The notes under the pieces: model-generated
The model's input: only the letters and a program-made list of their open reading frames with translations
The model's database searches: none
Told to the model about the DNA's origin: nothing
In this document: one piece after another, positions 24,416 to 33,541 of the stretch
Layout: every line of letters starts with the position of its first letter
Numbering within the stretch: position 1 is the first letter of the stretch
Translations under genes and position numbers: made by a program
DNA from: Chryseobacterium indoltheticum
GTDB lineage: Bacteria; Bacteroidota; Bacteroidia; Flavobacteriales; Weeksellaceae
Assembly: GCF_003815915.1 (NCBI RefSeq)
Contig: NZ_CP033929.1
Location: 3,658,001 to 3,722,000 of the forward strand
Reading direction: 5' to 3'
DNA length: 64,000 nt

Positions 24416-26488
24416 TTACTTTAAAATATATTTCACGCCTAAAAAACCTCTGATTTTCTGCATCGGAGCATATCCATACGTGGTATCAAAAGTATAACGA
24501 TTCGGATTAGAGATTGGGTCGTCAACATTTTTATCAAACGGATCAAAAGGTCGCATCAATGGATCTTTTGGTGTGAAATTGAACAGATTTTTAATTCCAC
24601 AATACACTTCAAATCCCGATTTGAAGCTTTTCGAAACCTGAATATTGGCAAGATTATAGAACGGTGAATATTCAGATCGGTAATCGTTTGGTAAAACCGG
24701 CAATCGCATCGATCCGTAGAATTGTCCTGTAAAATCAATTGTTAAATTACTCGGAAATTTATACGTCAGGCTGTATGTTCCACTCCATTTTGGGGCATGA
24801 AGTTGTTGGGATTTTTCAGTTTCACCATCAAATTTTTGATACACATCCAAATAGGTGACCCCAAGATTTACACTTAACGGAAAATTAAAACTATAATCTA
24901 CATTCATCGAAGCACCTCTTGAAATTCCGTAACCATTAAGATTATCATAAATAATCTTCTCAGGATCCGTATCAAAATCTCCGACAATTTTATTGCTGAA
25001 ATAAGTATAAAACGCAGAAGTATCCAAATTAATCAACTTGTCACCAACAGGAATTTTCCAGACATAATTCAGATTTCCGTTAACTGATTTTTCCGGTTTT
25101 AAATTAGACTGGATTACAACATCTCGAGAGCCCGTCAACGCTGCATGATCTTCTGTAAATAAATTGACAACCCTGAAACCCGTTCCGAAATTGAAGCGCA
25201 AAGTATGATAAGGATTCGGAGAAAATTTCCATGCAAAACGAGGCGAATGCACAGCGTGATGTATTTTATCATAATCAAATCGGTATCCTAACAACAAAGT
25301 ATTTTTATGATTAATTTCCCATTGATCCTGAATAAAAGCTCCTAAAATCGGTGATTTCATCGGTTCGTTGGTCAATCCATCGCTGGATAAAGTTCCGGGC
25401 GTGTTGTCATCATAAAAAGTTCTTTTGAAAGTAACGCCTAAAATCAAATCATGATTTCCTAGTTTTTTGTCCCAATACGTTTGAGCAAAGGCTACTTTTT
25501 GAGTCGCCTCAAAAGGATTGGTTCCGTAAAAAGAGTTTTGATCGTGAAAATTGTAAGAAAACTGCGTCACAATATTTTCTTTCATCGGCCATTGATAGGC
25601 TCCAAAAGCTTCTACCCGATTTGTGTAAATACTTTCACCATACACCTCATCACTTCCACGATACGATTTATTCCACTGCATTTCTCCGCCAAAACGGTCT
25701 TCATATAAATACCTTAATGCAAAACTTGCCTGTCGGTTTTCCTTTCTTTTAAAATTCCATTTATTGAAAACTGAAATTGTGTTTTGTAATGCTGCATCAG
25801 TAAAATTGTCTCTATTTTCATCAAATCTTTTGGTTGAATTAAAATAATTTAAACTTAAAAGTGAAGCTATATTTTCAGATACATTAAATTTCGTAGACAA
25901 ATCGACATTATTTTCTGCCCAGCTTGTTGTCATCAGATCAATACTCAATTTCGGAGCTGTCAAAGCATTTTTTGTGATAATATTGATAACTCCGCCCATC
26001 GCTTCAGATCCGTAAAGTGACGAAGCCGGACCTTTTACCACTTCAATTCTGTCAATTAAACTATTTGGAATTCCACTCAAACCATACACTGTGGAAAGTG
26101 AACTTACAATTGGCATTCCATCAATCAGAATCATCGTGTAAGGCCCTTCCAAACCGTTGATGTGAATATCTCCCGTGTTACAAACCGAGCAATTCAGCTG
26201 AGGTTTTACACCATTTACCATTGCAATCGCTTCAAAAACATTTGGAGTCGGATTTTTTTGAAAAAATTTCTGACTGTAAATTTCTACAGCAACCGGACTT
26301 TTCGACCTGCTAATTGGTTTTATGGTTCCGGTAATTACAACATCTTCGATATCATTTGTTCTCATTTCTTTTTTCTCAGAAACTTTAACAGAATCGGTTT
26401 TTTGAGTTCTATTCAAACCTAAACTGTCTGTTTTCTGAGCAAAACAAAATGATGATAGTAAAACGGCAGAAAGTAATATTCGTTTCAT
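24416..26488 (-). CDS. TonB-dependent outer-membrane receptor with Cys-x-x-Cys in the plug
   Basis: A 690-residue receptor with a signal peptide (MKRILLSAVLLSSFCFAQ). The plug domain covers about 45-170 (VVITGTIKPISRSKSPVAVE, LIDRIEVVKGPASSLYGSEAMGGVINIIT). A beta barrel follows to a C-terminal strand ending GFLGVKYILK. The plug carries Cys100 and Cys103 in LNCSVCNTGDIHINGLEG, where many receptors have only polar residues. This could bind a metal or form a disulfide. No SusD partner is adjacent, so a metal, siderophore, heme or cobalamin-type ligand is likelier than a glycan. The ligand is unknown. Confidence 0.9.
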   Translation of the reverse strand: MKRILLSAVLLSSFCFAQKTDSLGLNRTQKTDSVKVSEKKEMRTNDIEDVVITGTIKPISRSKSPVAVEIYSQKFFQKNPTPNVFEAIAMVNGVKPQLNCSVCNTGDIHINGLEGPYTMILIDGMPIVSSLSTVYGLSGIPNSLIDRIEVVKGPASSLYGSEAMGGVINIITKNALTAPKLSIDLMTTSWAENNVDLSTKFNVSENIASLLSLNYFNSTKRFDENRDNFTDAALQNTISVFNKWNFKRKENRQASFALRYLYEDRFGGEMQWNKSYRGSDEVYGESIYTNRVEAFGAYQWPMKENIVTQFSYNFHDQNSFYGTNPFEATQKVAFAQTYWDKKLGNHDLILGVTFKRTFYDDNTPGTLSSDGLTNEPMKSPILGAFIQDQWEINHKNTLLLGYRFDYDKIHHAVHSPRFAWKFSPNPYHTLRFNFGTGFRVVNLFTEDHAALTGSRDVVIQSNLKPEKSVNGNLNYVWKIPVGDKLINLDTSAFYTYFSNKIVGDFDTDPEKIIYDNLNGYGISRGASMNVDYSFNFPLSVNLGVTYLDVYQKFDGETEKSQQLHAPKWSGTYSLTYKFPSNLTIDFTGQFYGSMRLPVLPNDYRSEYSPFYNLANIQVSKSFKSGFEVYCGIKNLFNFTPKDPLMRPFDPFDKNVDDPISNPNRYTFDTTYGYAPMQKIRGFLGVKYILK

Positions 26489-26505
26489 GAAATAAAATTG
26501 TTAGA

Positions 26506-26535
26506 CAAAACTAACATTTATTTTTAGAACAACAA
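26506..26535 (-). promoter_or_regulatory. promoter of the TonB-dependent receptor gene
   Basis: On the minus strand: TTG (26533-26535), exactly 19 bases, TAGTTTTG (26506-26513), a full match to the Bacteroidetes consensus. The -7 element overlaps the inverted repeat GTTAG/CTAAC (26500-26504, 26511-26515), which could be an operator. Confidence 0.7.
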
Positions 26536-26580
26536 AACTTAAATAAAATTTGTTTTTAATTTCAATTCATTAAAAAATAT

Positions 26581-26588
26581 TAAATTTG
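26581..26588 (+). promoter_or_regulatory. possible -7 element of the homogentisate dioxygenase gene
   Basis: TAAATTTG lies 22 bases before the ATG at 26611. No TTG lies 19 bases upstream, so this is a half match. Confidence 0.4.
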
Positions 26589-26610
26589 AGATTCAACATA
26601 TAAAAGTAAA

Positions 26611-27798
26611 ATGAGATACCATCAGTCGGGAAATATCCCTCAAAAAAGGCATACAGTTTTCAAATCTCCAGAAGATAAATTCTATTACGAACAGCTTTTC
26701 GGAACGGAAGGTTTTCATGGAATTTCTTCTTTGCTATATCACACTCATCGCCCCACTCAAATAAAATCGATTGGCGAACCTAAAGATGTGACTCCGAAAA
26801 TTGCCGTAGACAAAAACGTGACTCCAAGAATGTTTAAAGGAATGAATGTCACTCCCGAAGACGATTTTATGGACAGCCGAAAATTTCTTTTGGTGAACAA
26901 TGATCTCAAAATGGGATTGGCAAAACCAAGGAAATCAATGGATTATTTTTACAAAAACGCCGAATGTGATGAGCTTTTATATGTTCACAACGGAAGCGGT
27001 ATTTTGAAAACTTTTGTTGGAAATCTTGAATTTTCTTTTGGCGATTATCTGATCATTCCGAGAGGAACAATTTATCAGGTTGAATTACAGTCTGAAGACA
27101 CCGTATTTTTCGTAGTTGAAAGCCACTCACCGATTTACACTCCAAAAAGATACAGAAACGAATTCGGACAACTTTTGGAACATTCTCCATTTTGCGAAAG
27201 AGACATCATCGCGCCTACTTTTATTGAGCCCAAAGACGAAAAAGGAGAATTTTTAATTAAAGTAAAAAAAGAAAACCAGATTACCGATTTCATTTATGCA
27301 ACGCATCCATTTGATGTTGTAGGTTGGGATGGTTATTTTTATCCTTATAAATTTAATATCAAAAATTTCGAACCGATTACAGGAAGAATACACCAACCGC
27401 CGCCAGTTCACCAGACTTTTGAGGCACATAATTTTGTAGTTTGTTCGTTTTGTGCAAGAATGTATGATTATCATCCGATGGCAATTCCTGCACCTTATAA
27501 CCACTCGAATATTGATTCTGACGAAGTTTTATTCTACACAGAAGGTGATTTTATGAGCCGTAATCATATTGATTTAATGGATTTTACACTTCACCCTGGA
27601 GGAATCGTTCACGGGCCTCATCCCGGAGCAATGGAAAGAAGCATCGGTAAAAAATTCACTGAAGAATATGCTGTAATGGTAGACCCTTTCCGTCCTTTAA
27701 AAATTACCGAAGAGGCAATGAAAGTGGAAGATCCTTCTTATAAAACTTCTTGGCTGGAAAGCGAAGATCATAGTCTGGAAGATCGTTCGCAGGAATAA
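26611..27798 (+). CDS. hmgA: homogentisate 1,2-dioxygenase
   Basis: A 395-residue non-heme iron enzyme that opens the ring of homogentisate to maleylacetoacetate in tyrosine degradation. The opening (MRYHQSGNIPQKRHTVFKSP) and cupin strands such as EFSFGDYLIIPRGTIYQVE match the family. The C-terminal metal and substrate region has HQPPPVHQTFEAHNFVVCSF, PYNHSNIDSDEVLFY and HPGGIVHGPHPGAMERSIG, which hold the conserved His and Glu ligands. It is shorter than the human enzyme (445), as in related bacterial forms. It ends at a terminator, so it is probably a single-gene transcript within the tyrosine cluster. Confidence 0.95.
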   Translation: MRYHQSGNIPQKRHTVFKSPEDKFYYEQLFGTEGFHGISSLLYHTHRPTQIKSIGEPKDVTPKIAVDKNVTPRMFKGMNVTPEDDFMDSRKFLLVNNDLKMGLAKPRKSMDYFYKNAECDELLYVHNGSGILKTFVGNLEFSFGDYLIIPRGTIYQVELQSEDTVFFVVESHSPIYTPKRYRNEFGQLLEHSPFCERDIIAPTFIEPKDEKGEFLIKVKKENQITDFIYATHPFDVVGWDGYFYPYKFNIKNFEPITGRIHQPPPVHQTFEAHNFVVCSFCARMYDYHPMAIPAPYNHSNIDSDEVLFYTEGDFMSRNHIDLMDFTLHPGGIVHGPHPGAMERSIGKKFTEEYAVMVDPFRPLKITEEAMKVEDPSYKTSWLESEDHSLEDRSQE

Positions 27799-27848
27799 TA
27801 CAGCTTTTGGCAATTAGCTTTAAGCTCTAAACTTGTTAAAAAAAATTG

Positions 27849-27881
27849 AGGACTGGATTTACACATTCAGTCCTTTATTTT
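27849..27881 (+). terminator. hmgA terminator
   Basis: AGGACTG/CAGTCCT (27849-27855, 27868-27874) followed by TTTATTTTT. Confidence 0.8.
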
Positions 27882-28000
27882 TAGTAATTTCACTAAAACA
27901 TGATAAATATTTTCTCTTATTTATTTCCGGTGCTAACAATATGAAGTAACTTTAAACAATCAACGAAAACCGTAGAATTATAACTGTAAAATTTTAGAAA

Positions 28001-29275
28001 ATGTACAATTATATAAGTGCAGAAGAAGCTGTATATACTGTAAAGAGCGGAAACCGCGTGTTTTTTCACGGCAGCGCATGTACTCCGAATCATTTAATTG
28101 ACGAATTGGCAAGACAGTCTCACCGACTTGATAACGTAGAAATGGTTTCTATTACCCAACAGGGAAATGTAGAAATTGCCAAACCAGAATACAAAGACAA
28201 ATTTTTTGTGAACTCATTATTTGTTTCAACGCCGGTGCGTGATGCCGTGAATTCTGACAGAGGAGATTTTGTACCTGTATTTTTAAGTGAAATCCCAATT
28301 CTTTTCAGAAAAAATATTTTACCGCTTGATGTAGCTTTCATCACTGTATCTCCGCCAGACAAACATGGTTTCTGTACATTGGGAACCTCTGTGGATATTG
28401 CACGAGCAGCTGTAGACACCGCTCAAACTATTGTCGCTATCGTAAATCCTTTGATGCCGAGAACTCATGGTGACGGAATGATCCATATCAGTAAAATTAA
28501 TAAACTGGTTTGGCATGAGGAAGAACTTCCAACCGTTGATTACGGTGCTAAAGTAGGTCCCGATGAAATGCTGGTTGGAAAAAATGTTGCCGAACTTATT
28601 GATGACAGATCAACTCTTCAGATGGGAATCGGAACCATTCCGGATGCGGTTTTAAAATGTCTCGGAAATCACAAAGACTTGGGTGTTCACACCGAAATGT
28701 TAAGTGATGGAGTGATCGATTTGATTCAAAACGATGTCATCAATAATAAATATAAAGGCTACAACGATAACAAAACCATTACGAGTTTCTGTTTCGGAAC
28801 GAGAAAATTATATGATTACGTAGATGATAATACCGTTTTTTCATTTGATGATGTAAGTAATGTTAATTTCCCGATTAATATTATGAGAAACAAAAAAATG
28901 GTTGCTATCAATTCGGCTATCGAAATCGACTTAACCGGACAAGTTTGTGCAGATTCTATCGGAACAATGCAATACAGCGGAATTGGCGGACAAATGGATT
29001 TCATGAGAGGAGCTGCATTAAGCGAAGACGGAAAACCAATTATTGCCATTACCTCAAGAACAAAAAGAGGAGTTTCCAGAATTGTACCTTTTTTAAAACA
29101 GGGAGCCGGAGTAGTGACGACACGAGGCCATATTCATTGGGTGGTAACCGAATACGGAACGGCTTATTTATACGGTAAAAATCTTCGTCAGCGAGCACAA
29201 GAATTAATCAGCATTGCACATCCTGATGACCGGGAAATGCTGGAAAGAGCAGCTTATGAGAGGTTTAAACATTAA
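28001..29275 (+). CDS. acetyl-CoA hydrolase/transferase family protein
   Basis: A 424-residue CoA-transferase of the Cat1/4-hydroxybutyrate CoA-transferase type. Markers are the N-terminal VYTVKSGNRVFFHGSACTPNHLI, the middle LQMGIGTIPDAVLKCLGNHKDLGVHTEML, then YSGIGGQMDFMRGAALSEDGKPIIA and RGHIHWVVTEYGTAYLYGK. It moves CoA between acyl groups or hydrolyses acyl-CoA in the cytoplasm. Its place inside the tyrosine cluster suggests a part in handling the acetoacetate or related acids released by FahA. This is inference, because the substrate cannot be read from the sequence. Confidence 0.9.
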   Translation: MYNYISAEEAVYTVKSGNRVFFHGSACTPNHLIDELARQSHRLDNVEMVSITQQGNVEIAKPEYKDKFFVNSLFVSTPVRDAVNSDRGDFVPVFLSEIPILFRKNILPLDVAFITVSPPDKHGFCTLGTSVDIARAAVDTAQTIVAIVNPLMPRTHGDGMIHISKINKLVWHEEELPTVDYGAKVGPDEMLVGKNVAELIDDRSTLQMGIGTIPDAVLKCLGNHKDLGVHTEMLSDGVIDLIQNDVINNKYKGYNDNKTITSFCFGTRKLYDYVDDNTVFSFDDVSNVNFPINIMRNKKMVAINSAIEIDLTGQVCADSIGTMQYSGIGGQMDFMRGAALSEDGKPIIAITSRTKRGVSRIVPFLKQGAGVVTTRGHIHWVVTEYGTAYLYGKNLRQRAQELISIAHPDDREMLERAAYERFKH

Positions 29276-29387
29276 AAAAATAAAAAACATAGCTTTTCAA
29301 ACAAAAAAAGTTCTTACATTAGTTAAATAACCATGAAGTTTTTGGCAATCCTTTGTCAAAAACTTTTGTTGTTTAAATATTACATTA

Positions 29388-30170
29388 ATGAAGACGATTT
29401 ATAATTCTATAAAAGAAAAGGTTGCCAAGCATCCAAAAATTAAAGATTCAGTTTTAGGAACAGTAGGGGAATGGAAAAGAAGTCATTACATCATTCTGTC
29501 AGAAATCATTAAAGAAGAATTAGCTTCATCTGAAGAACTCAAAAATGATAAAATATTTGAGTTAGGAAATACAATTTCACACATCACCTTACAGCGTTTT
29601 TTCGAAAATGATTATCAAGATAAAACCCACAATGATTTGCGTTTTTTAAAAACACTTGATAAAATATGCATCTTTTTGGGGTTCAAAGATCTCAACTCAT
29701 ACATTCATGATATTAAAGAAAACAAGATACTCGAAGAAAAAGCAAGCAGCGATGTTTTTTCAACAGATATTGTTTATCAGTATTGCGAAGCCGTTTTCAA
29801 ATTATATAAAAATTTCCCCACATTAAAATTAGACTTATTCGAGGATTGGGTATTTGACAATTCTCCGTTTCTTGAAAGAGCATCAGCGTTCAGTAAAGAA
29901 CTTTGTGAAAAACAGTTTGAACTTGTCACTAAAAACAATCGTTCAAATTTTGAAATATTTGATGTGAACATTATAACAGACGATCCCGATAAAAAGATTC
30001 TTGAGACCCAGGAATTTTGGAATCTTCTCTTCAAGGTAGGAGAAACCGGAGAAGAGCACTTTGTCAACCAGCTCAACACACAAATTTATTTTATCCGCAA
30101 AATAAATAATGAGTGGAAAATATGGGATAATTATAATCCCGATGCGGGAAGGTTAAATAATAAAAAGTAA
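29388..30170 (+). CDS. hypothetical protein with a possible DNA-binding N-terminal domain
   Basis: A 260-residue soluble protein that I cannot place in a named family. Residues 55-110 (GNTISHITLQRFFENDYQ, then DLRFLKTLDKICIFLGFKDLNSYI) resemble a motif frequent in Bacteroidetes regulators, where a Ser/Thr-Leu-x-Arg helix is followed by a TLDxLxxFLGF segment. The C-terminal part (about 125-255, ending YFIRKINNEWKIWDNYNP) has the strand pattern of an NTF2-like domain. A ligand-sensing regulator is a guess. It lies between the CoA-transferase and hppD genes and ends in its own terminator. Confidence 0.7.
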   Translation: MKTIYNSIKEKVAKHPKIKDSVLGTVGEWKRSHYIILSEIIKEELASSEELKNDKIFELGNTISHITLQRFFENDYQDKTHNDLRFLKTLDKICIFLGFKDLNSYIHDIKENKILEEKASSDVFSTDIVYQYCEAVFKLYKNFPTLKLDLFEDWVFDNSPFLERASAFSKELCEKQFELVTKNNRSNFEIFDVNIITDDPDKKILETQEFWNLLFKVGETGEEHFVNQLNTQIYFIRKINNEWKIWDNYNPDAGRLNNKK

Positions 30171-30198
30171 AAGCCGTAAATAATTACGGCTTTCTTTG
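30170..30198 (+). terminator. terminator overlapping a stop codon
   Basis: AAAGCCGTAA/TTACGGCTTT (30170-30179, 30184-30193) with a 4-base loop. It starts in the stop codon of the preceding gene. The T tail is interrupted (TTTCTTTG). Confidence 0.75.
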
Positions 30199-30399
30199 TT
30201 TGAAATAATTTTGTTTTCAACATCCTGTATCTTTAACAAATATAAAGTAAATGACAAAATAACAATAAACTTAAACATACTTAAACAAACTTTAATATTC
30301 CTTACGAATAAGACAATCGATTGCATAACAATTTTGTTTTTAATTATTTACAGGAATTTTGTAATTTGCAACCGTTAAATAAAAGTAAAAATAGAAAAT

Positions 30400-31530
30400 A
30401 TGTCAACACTAACATTTGCCGAAAAAATTGCTCAAGCTGAGAATTTTTTACCAATTAATGGTACAGATTACATTGAATTTTATGTAGGTAACGCTAAGCA
30501 GGCTGCACATTATTATAAAACCGCATTCGGTTTTCAGTCAGTTGCTTATGCAGGTCCTGAAACAGGTGTAAGAGATCGTGCATCTTACGTTCTACAGCAG
30601 GGGAAAATCAGATTGATTCTTACAACAGGTCTTAAGTCTGACTCTCCAATCAATGAGCATGTAAAAAGACACGGTGATGGTGTTAAAATTTTGGCACTTT
30701 GGGTAGATGATGCCTATTCTGCTTTCGAAGAAACAACAAAAAGAGGTGGAAAACCATATTTAGAGCCAGTAACTTTAACTGATGAGCACGGTGAAGTAAG
30801 AATGTCAGGAATTTACACGTACGGAGAAACTGTTCACATGTTTATCGAAAGAAAAAATTATACAGGTCCTTTCATGCCTGGTTACGAAAAATGGGAAAGC
30901 GCTTACCAACCGGAAGAAGCTGGTCTATTATACGTTGACCACTGTGTAGGAAACGTAGATTGGGACAGAATGATTCCTACCGTTGAATGGTACGAAAAAG
31001 TAATGGGATTTGTAAACATCCTTTCTTTTGACGATAAGCAAATCAACACAGAATATTCTGCTTTGATGTCTAAAGTAATGTCGAACGGTAACGGTTTCGC
31101 AAAATTCCCGATCAATGAGCCTGCAGAAGGTAAAAAGAAATCTCAGGTTGAAGAATATCTAGATTTCTACGAAGGTGAAGGTGTACAGCACATCGCTGTG
31201 GCAACAAAAGATATCATTCATACAGTAACTGAGCTTAAAAAGCGTGGTGTAGAATTTCTTTCAGCTCCGCCGGAAGCTTATTACGAATTGGTTCCTGAAA
31301 GAGTTGGGCACATTGACGAAGATCTTAAAAAACTTCAGTCTTTAGGTATACTTATTGATCATGATGAGGAAGGATATCTGCTTCAGATCTTCACAAAACC
31401 TGTAGAAGACCGTCCTACTCTATTCTTCGAAATCATTGAAAGACACGGTGCACAAAGTTTTGGTGCAGGTAACTTCAAAGCATTGTTCGAAGCATTAGAA
31501 AGAGAGCAGGAAAAAAGAGGAAATCTTTAA
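30400..31530 (+). CDS. hppD: 4-hydroxyphenylpyruvate dioxygenase
   Basis: A 376-residue Fe(II) enzyme that turns 4-hydroxyphenylpyruvate into homogentisate, the substrate of the hmgA product in this window. It has two vicinal-oxygen-chelate domains. The first begins YIEFYVGNAKQAAHYYKTAFGF. The second holds the iron ligands in LLYVDHCVGNV (His), GVQHIAVATKDI (His) and PTLFFEIIERHG (Glu). The C-terminal SFGAGNFKALFEALEREQ is typical. A TAATTTGC stretch just upstream (from 30362) resembles a promoter but does not match the spacing well. A strong terminator follows. Confidence 0.97.
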   Translation: MSTLTFAEKIAQAENFLPINGTDYIEFYVGNAKQAAHYYKTAFGFQSVAYAGPETGVRDRASYVLQQGKIRLILTTGLKSDSPINEHVKRHGDGVKILALWVDDAYSAFEETTKRGGKPYLEPVTLTDEHGEVRMSGIYTYGETVHMFIERKNYTGPFMPGYEKWESAYQPEEAGLLYVDHCVGNVDWDRMIPTVEWYEKVMGFVNILSFDDKQINTEYSALMSKVMSNGNGFAKFPINEPAEGKKKSQVEEYLDFYEGEGVQHIAVATKDIIHTVTELKKRGVEFLSAPPEAYYELVPERVGHIDEDLKKLQSLGILIDHDEEGYLLQIFTKPVEDRPTLFFEIIERHGAQSFGAGNFKALFEALEREQEKRGNL

Positions 31531-31549
31531 TATAAAATAATAAATACAG

Positions 31550-31586
31550 AGTTTTGTCAGGATGCAGATCTTGACAAAACTTTTTT
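31550..31586 (+). terminator. hppD terminator
   Basis: AGTTTTGTCA/TGACAAAACT (31550-31559, 31572-31581) followed by TTTTT. Confidence 0.85.
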
Positions 31587-31601
31587 ATAAAACACAGTAT
31601 T

Positions 31602-32081
31602 ATGAGAAAACTTTTGATAGGAATCTTTTTTTTGGGAGCCACTTTTGGCTTTAAAGCCCAATATGGAACATTAAACGGAATTCTTACCCGTCTTGAAGAG
31701 AGAAAAGGTATTAATCAAAATCTGGAATCTGTCAATATAGATAATAAGAAGTTTGTTCTCATTAAAGATCTGGCAGATCATACAGAAAGAAATTTCATTG
31801 TTATAAAAGGCCAGCAAGCTACTTATGTTGAAATATTTGACGATAAAGCTACCGGAGAAAGTACTTCTAATGTATTTTCCGGTGATATTATAAGAAGCCG
31901 AAAAAACATCATTTCGCTGAGAGCAGATTTGCTCGAAGGCAAAAAAGTTCCGATTCCGGTTACCAAAACCCTGTTACTTACCAGACAGGATGGTATTTTG
32001 TACCTTATCGACGTCAACAACAAAGACAGATGGATCGATGAAGAATCTTTTTCTAACCCAAAGATTAAAGCTAAAAAGTAA
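31602..32081 (+). CDS. exported protein of unknown function
   Basis: A 159-residue protein with a signal peptide (MRKLLIGIFFLGATFGFKAQ, cut after Ala-Gln). The mature part opens with TLNGILTRLEERKGI and continues with strands (KKFVLIKDLADHTERNFIVIKG, ATYVEIFDDKATGES). I do not recognise a family. It lies between hppD and fahA on the same strand, only 45 bases before fahA, so it may be co-transcribed with it, but no role in tyrosine breakdown is evident. Confidence 0.75.
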   Translation: MRKLLIGIFFLGATFGFKAQYGTLNGILTRLEERKGINQNLESVNIDNKKFVLIKDLADHTERNFIVIKGQQATYVEIFDDKATGESTSNVFSGDIIRSRKNIISLRADLLEGKKVPIPVTKTLLLTRQDGILYLIDVNNKDRWIDEESFSNPKIKAKK

Positions 32082-32125
32082 AATCATTATTGATTTATTC
32101 TAATCTAAATTAAATTACAAAAATT

Positions 32126-33373
32126 ATGAAATCATTTGTAGAATATTCATCAAATTCAGACTTTTCAATCCACAATATTCCTTTTGGAGTAGCTGTTTTC
32201 AATAAAGAATTCATTGGATGCTGTACAAGAATCGGAGACCAGGTCGTAGATCTGGCAACCCTATATGATTTAGCGTATTTTGAAGAAATCGAAGGTCTTG
32301 ATGACAATATTTTTGAAGCTTACACTTTAAACGAATTTATCGAACTTGGGAAACCAGTTACCAACGCCGTACGTCTTAAAATACAGGAGTTATTACTTGA
32401 AGGTTCTATTTTATCTAAGGATGAAAAAACGATAGAAGCAGCATTCTACGATCTGGATCAGGTAAAAATGATGATGCCTGTTCACATTCCAAATTACACC
32501 GATTTTTACAGCAGCATTGAGCATGCTACCAATGTCGGAAAAATGTTCAGAGATCCGGCAAACGCATTACTTCCAAACTGGAAACATTTGCCTGTCGGTT
32601 ATCACGGAAGAGCTTCATCAATCGTTGTTTCGGGAACTGATATCAATCGTCCGAAAGGTCAGATGAAACCTGCAGATGCAGACAAACCGGTTTTCGGACC
32701 ATGCAAACAATTAGATTTTGAGCTTGAAATAGCATTCATCGTCAACAAAAACACCGAAATGGGCGAAAGCATTTCTACAAAAGAAGCTGAAGACGCAATT
32801 TTCGGGATGGTTGTTTTCAACGACTGGTCGGCAAGAGACATCCAATCTTGGGAATATGTTCCGTTGGGACCGTTTTTGGCAAAAAATTTCGGCTCATCAG
32901 TTTCTCCTTGGGTAGTTACTCTGGAAGCTTTAGAACCATTCAAAACAACTTCTCCAACACAAGATCCTGAAGTTTTAGATTATTTAAAATTTGAAGGGGA
33001 TAAAAATTACGATATCAATTTAGAAGTTTATTTACAGCCTGAAAATGGTGAAGCTAACTTAATTTCTGAAAGCAACTACAAACACATGTACTGGAACATG
33101 ACTCAGCAACTGGCTCATCACACGGTAAATGGCTGTAACGTAGAAGTTGGTGATATGTACGCAAGCGGAACGATTTCAGGAAGTGATCCAAAATCTTTCG
33201 GCTCTATGCTGGAATTAACTTGGAGAGGGCAAAACCCGATTACGTTAAGCAATGGTGAGGAAAGAAAATTCATCGATGACAATGATACTGTAACGATGAA
33301 AGCTTGGGCTGAAAAAGATGGAATGAGAGTTGGTTTCGGTGAGGTTTCTGGAAAAATTATTCCGACTAAATAA
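32126..33373 (+). CDS. fahA: fumarylacetoacetase
   Basis: A 415-residue hydrolase that splits fumarylacetoacetate into fumarate and acetoacetate, the last step of tyrosine breakdown. The N-terminal domain (FSIHNIPFGVAVFNKEFIGC) is followed by the catalytic fold. Markers are YTDFYSSIEHATNVGKMFRD (metal-binding Asp and catalytic His), PVGYHGRASSIVVSGTDI, LDFELEIAFIVNKN (metal-binding Glu residues), FNDWSARDIQSWEYVPLGPF and SGTISGSDPKSFGSMLEL. The length fits eukaryote-type FAH. No maleylacetoacetate isomerase gene lies in the cluster. Confidence 0.96.
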   Translation: MKSFVEYSSNSDFSIHNIPFGVAVFNKEFIGCCTRIGDQVVDLATLYDLAYFEEIEGLDDNIFEAYTLNEFIELGKPVTNAVRLKIQELLLEGSILSKDEKTIEAAFYDLDQVKMMMPVHIPNYTDFYSSIEHATNVGKMFRDPANALLPNWKHLPVGYHGRASSIVVSGTDINRPKGQMKPADADKPVFGPCKQLDFELEIAFIVNKNTEMGESISTKEAEDAIFGMVVFNDWSARDIQSWEYVPLGPFLAKNFGSSVSPWVVTLEALEPFKTTSPTQDPEVLDYLKFEGDKNYDINLEVYLQPENGEANLISESNYKHMYWNMTQQLAHHTVNGCNVEVGDMYASGTISGSDPKSFGSMLELTWRGQNPITLSNGEERKFIDDNDTVTMKAWAEKDGMRVGFGEVSGKIIPTK

Positions 33374-33397
33374 TTATATTTTTAAATAAGAATATTT

Positions 33398-33489
33398 AGA
33401 TGCTTCGACAGGCTCAGCATAACACCGCTAAAACATTCTGCAAAACAGTTAGTATTAGAAATGTCATGCTGAGCGAATTCGAAGCATCT
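33398..33489. repeat. intergenic inverted repeat, TGCTGAGC family
   Basis: AGATGCTTCGA plus GCTCAGCAT (33398-33420) are repeated inverted as ATGCTGAGC plus TCGAAGCATCT (33466-33489), leaving 45 bases between. The wording resembles the TCATTCAGAGCGAAGCGAA-type motifs at 9411-9510. An open frame on the minus strand here arises from the repeat and is not a gene. Confidence 0.65.
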
Positions 33490-33541
33490 TTTTTTAACAT
33501 AATTTGAATACTTAAGCCTAATTAAGTGTAAAATAATAAAA

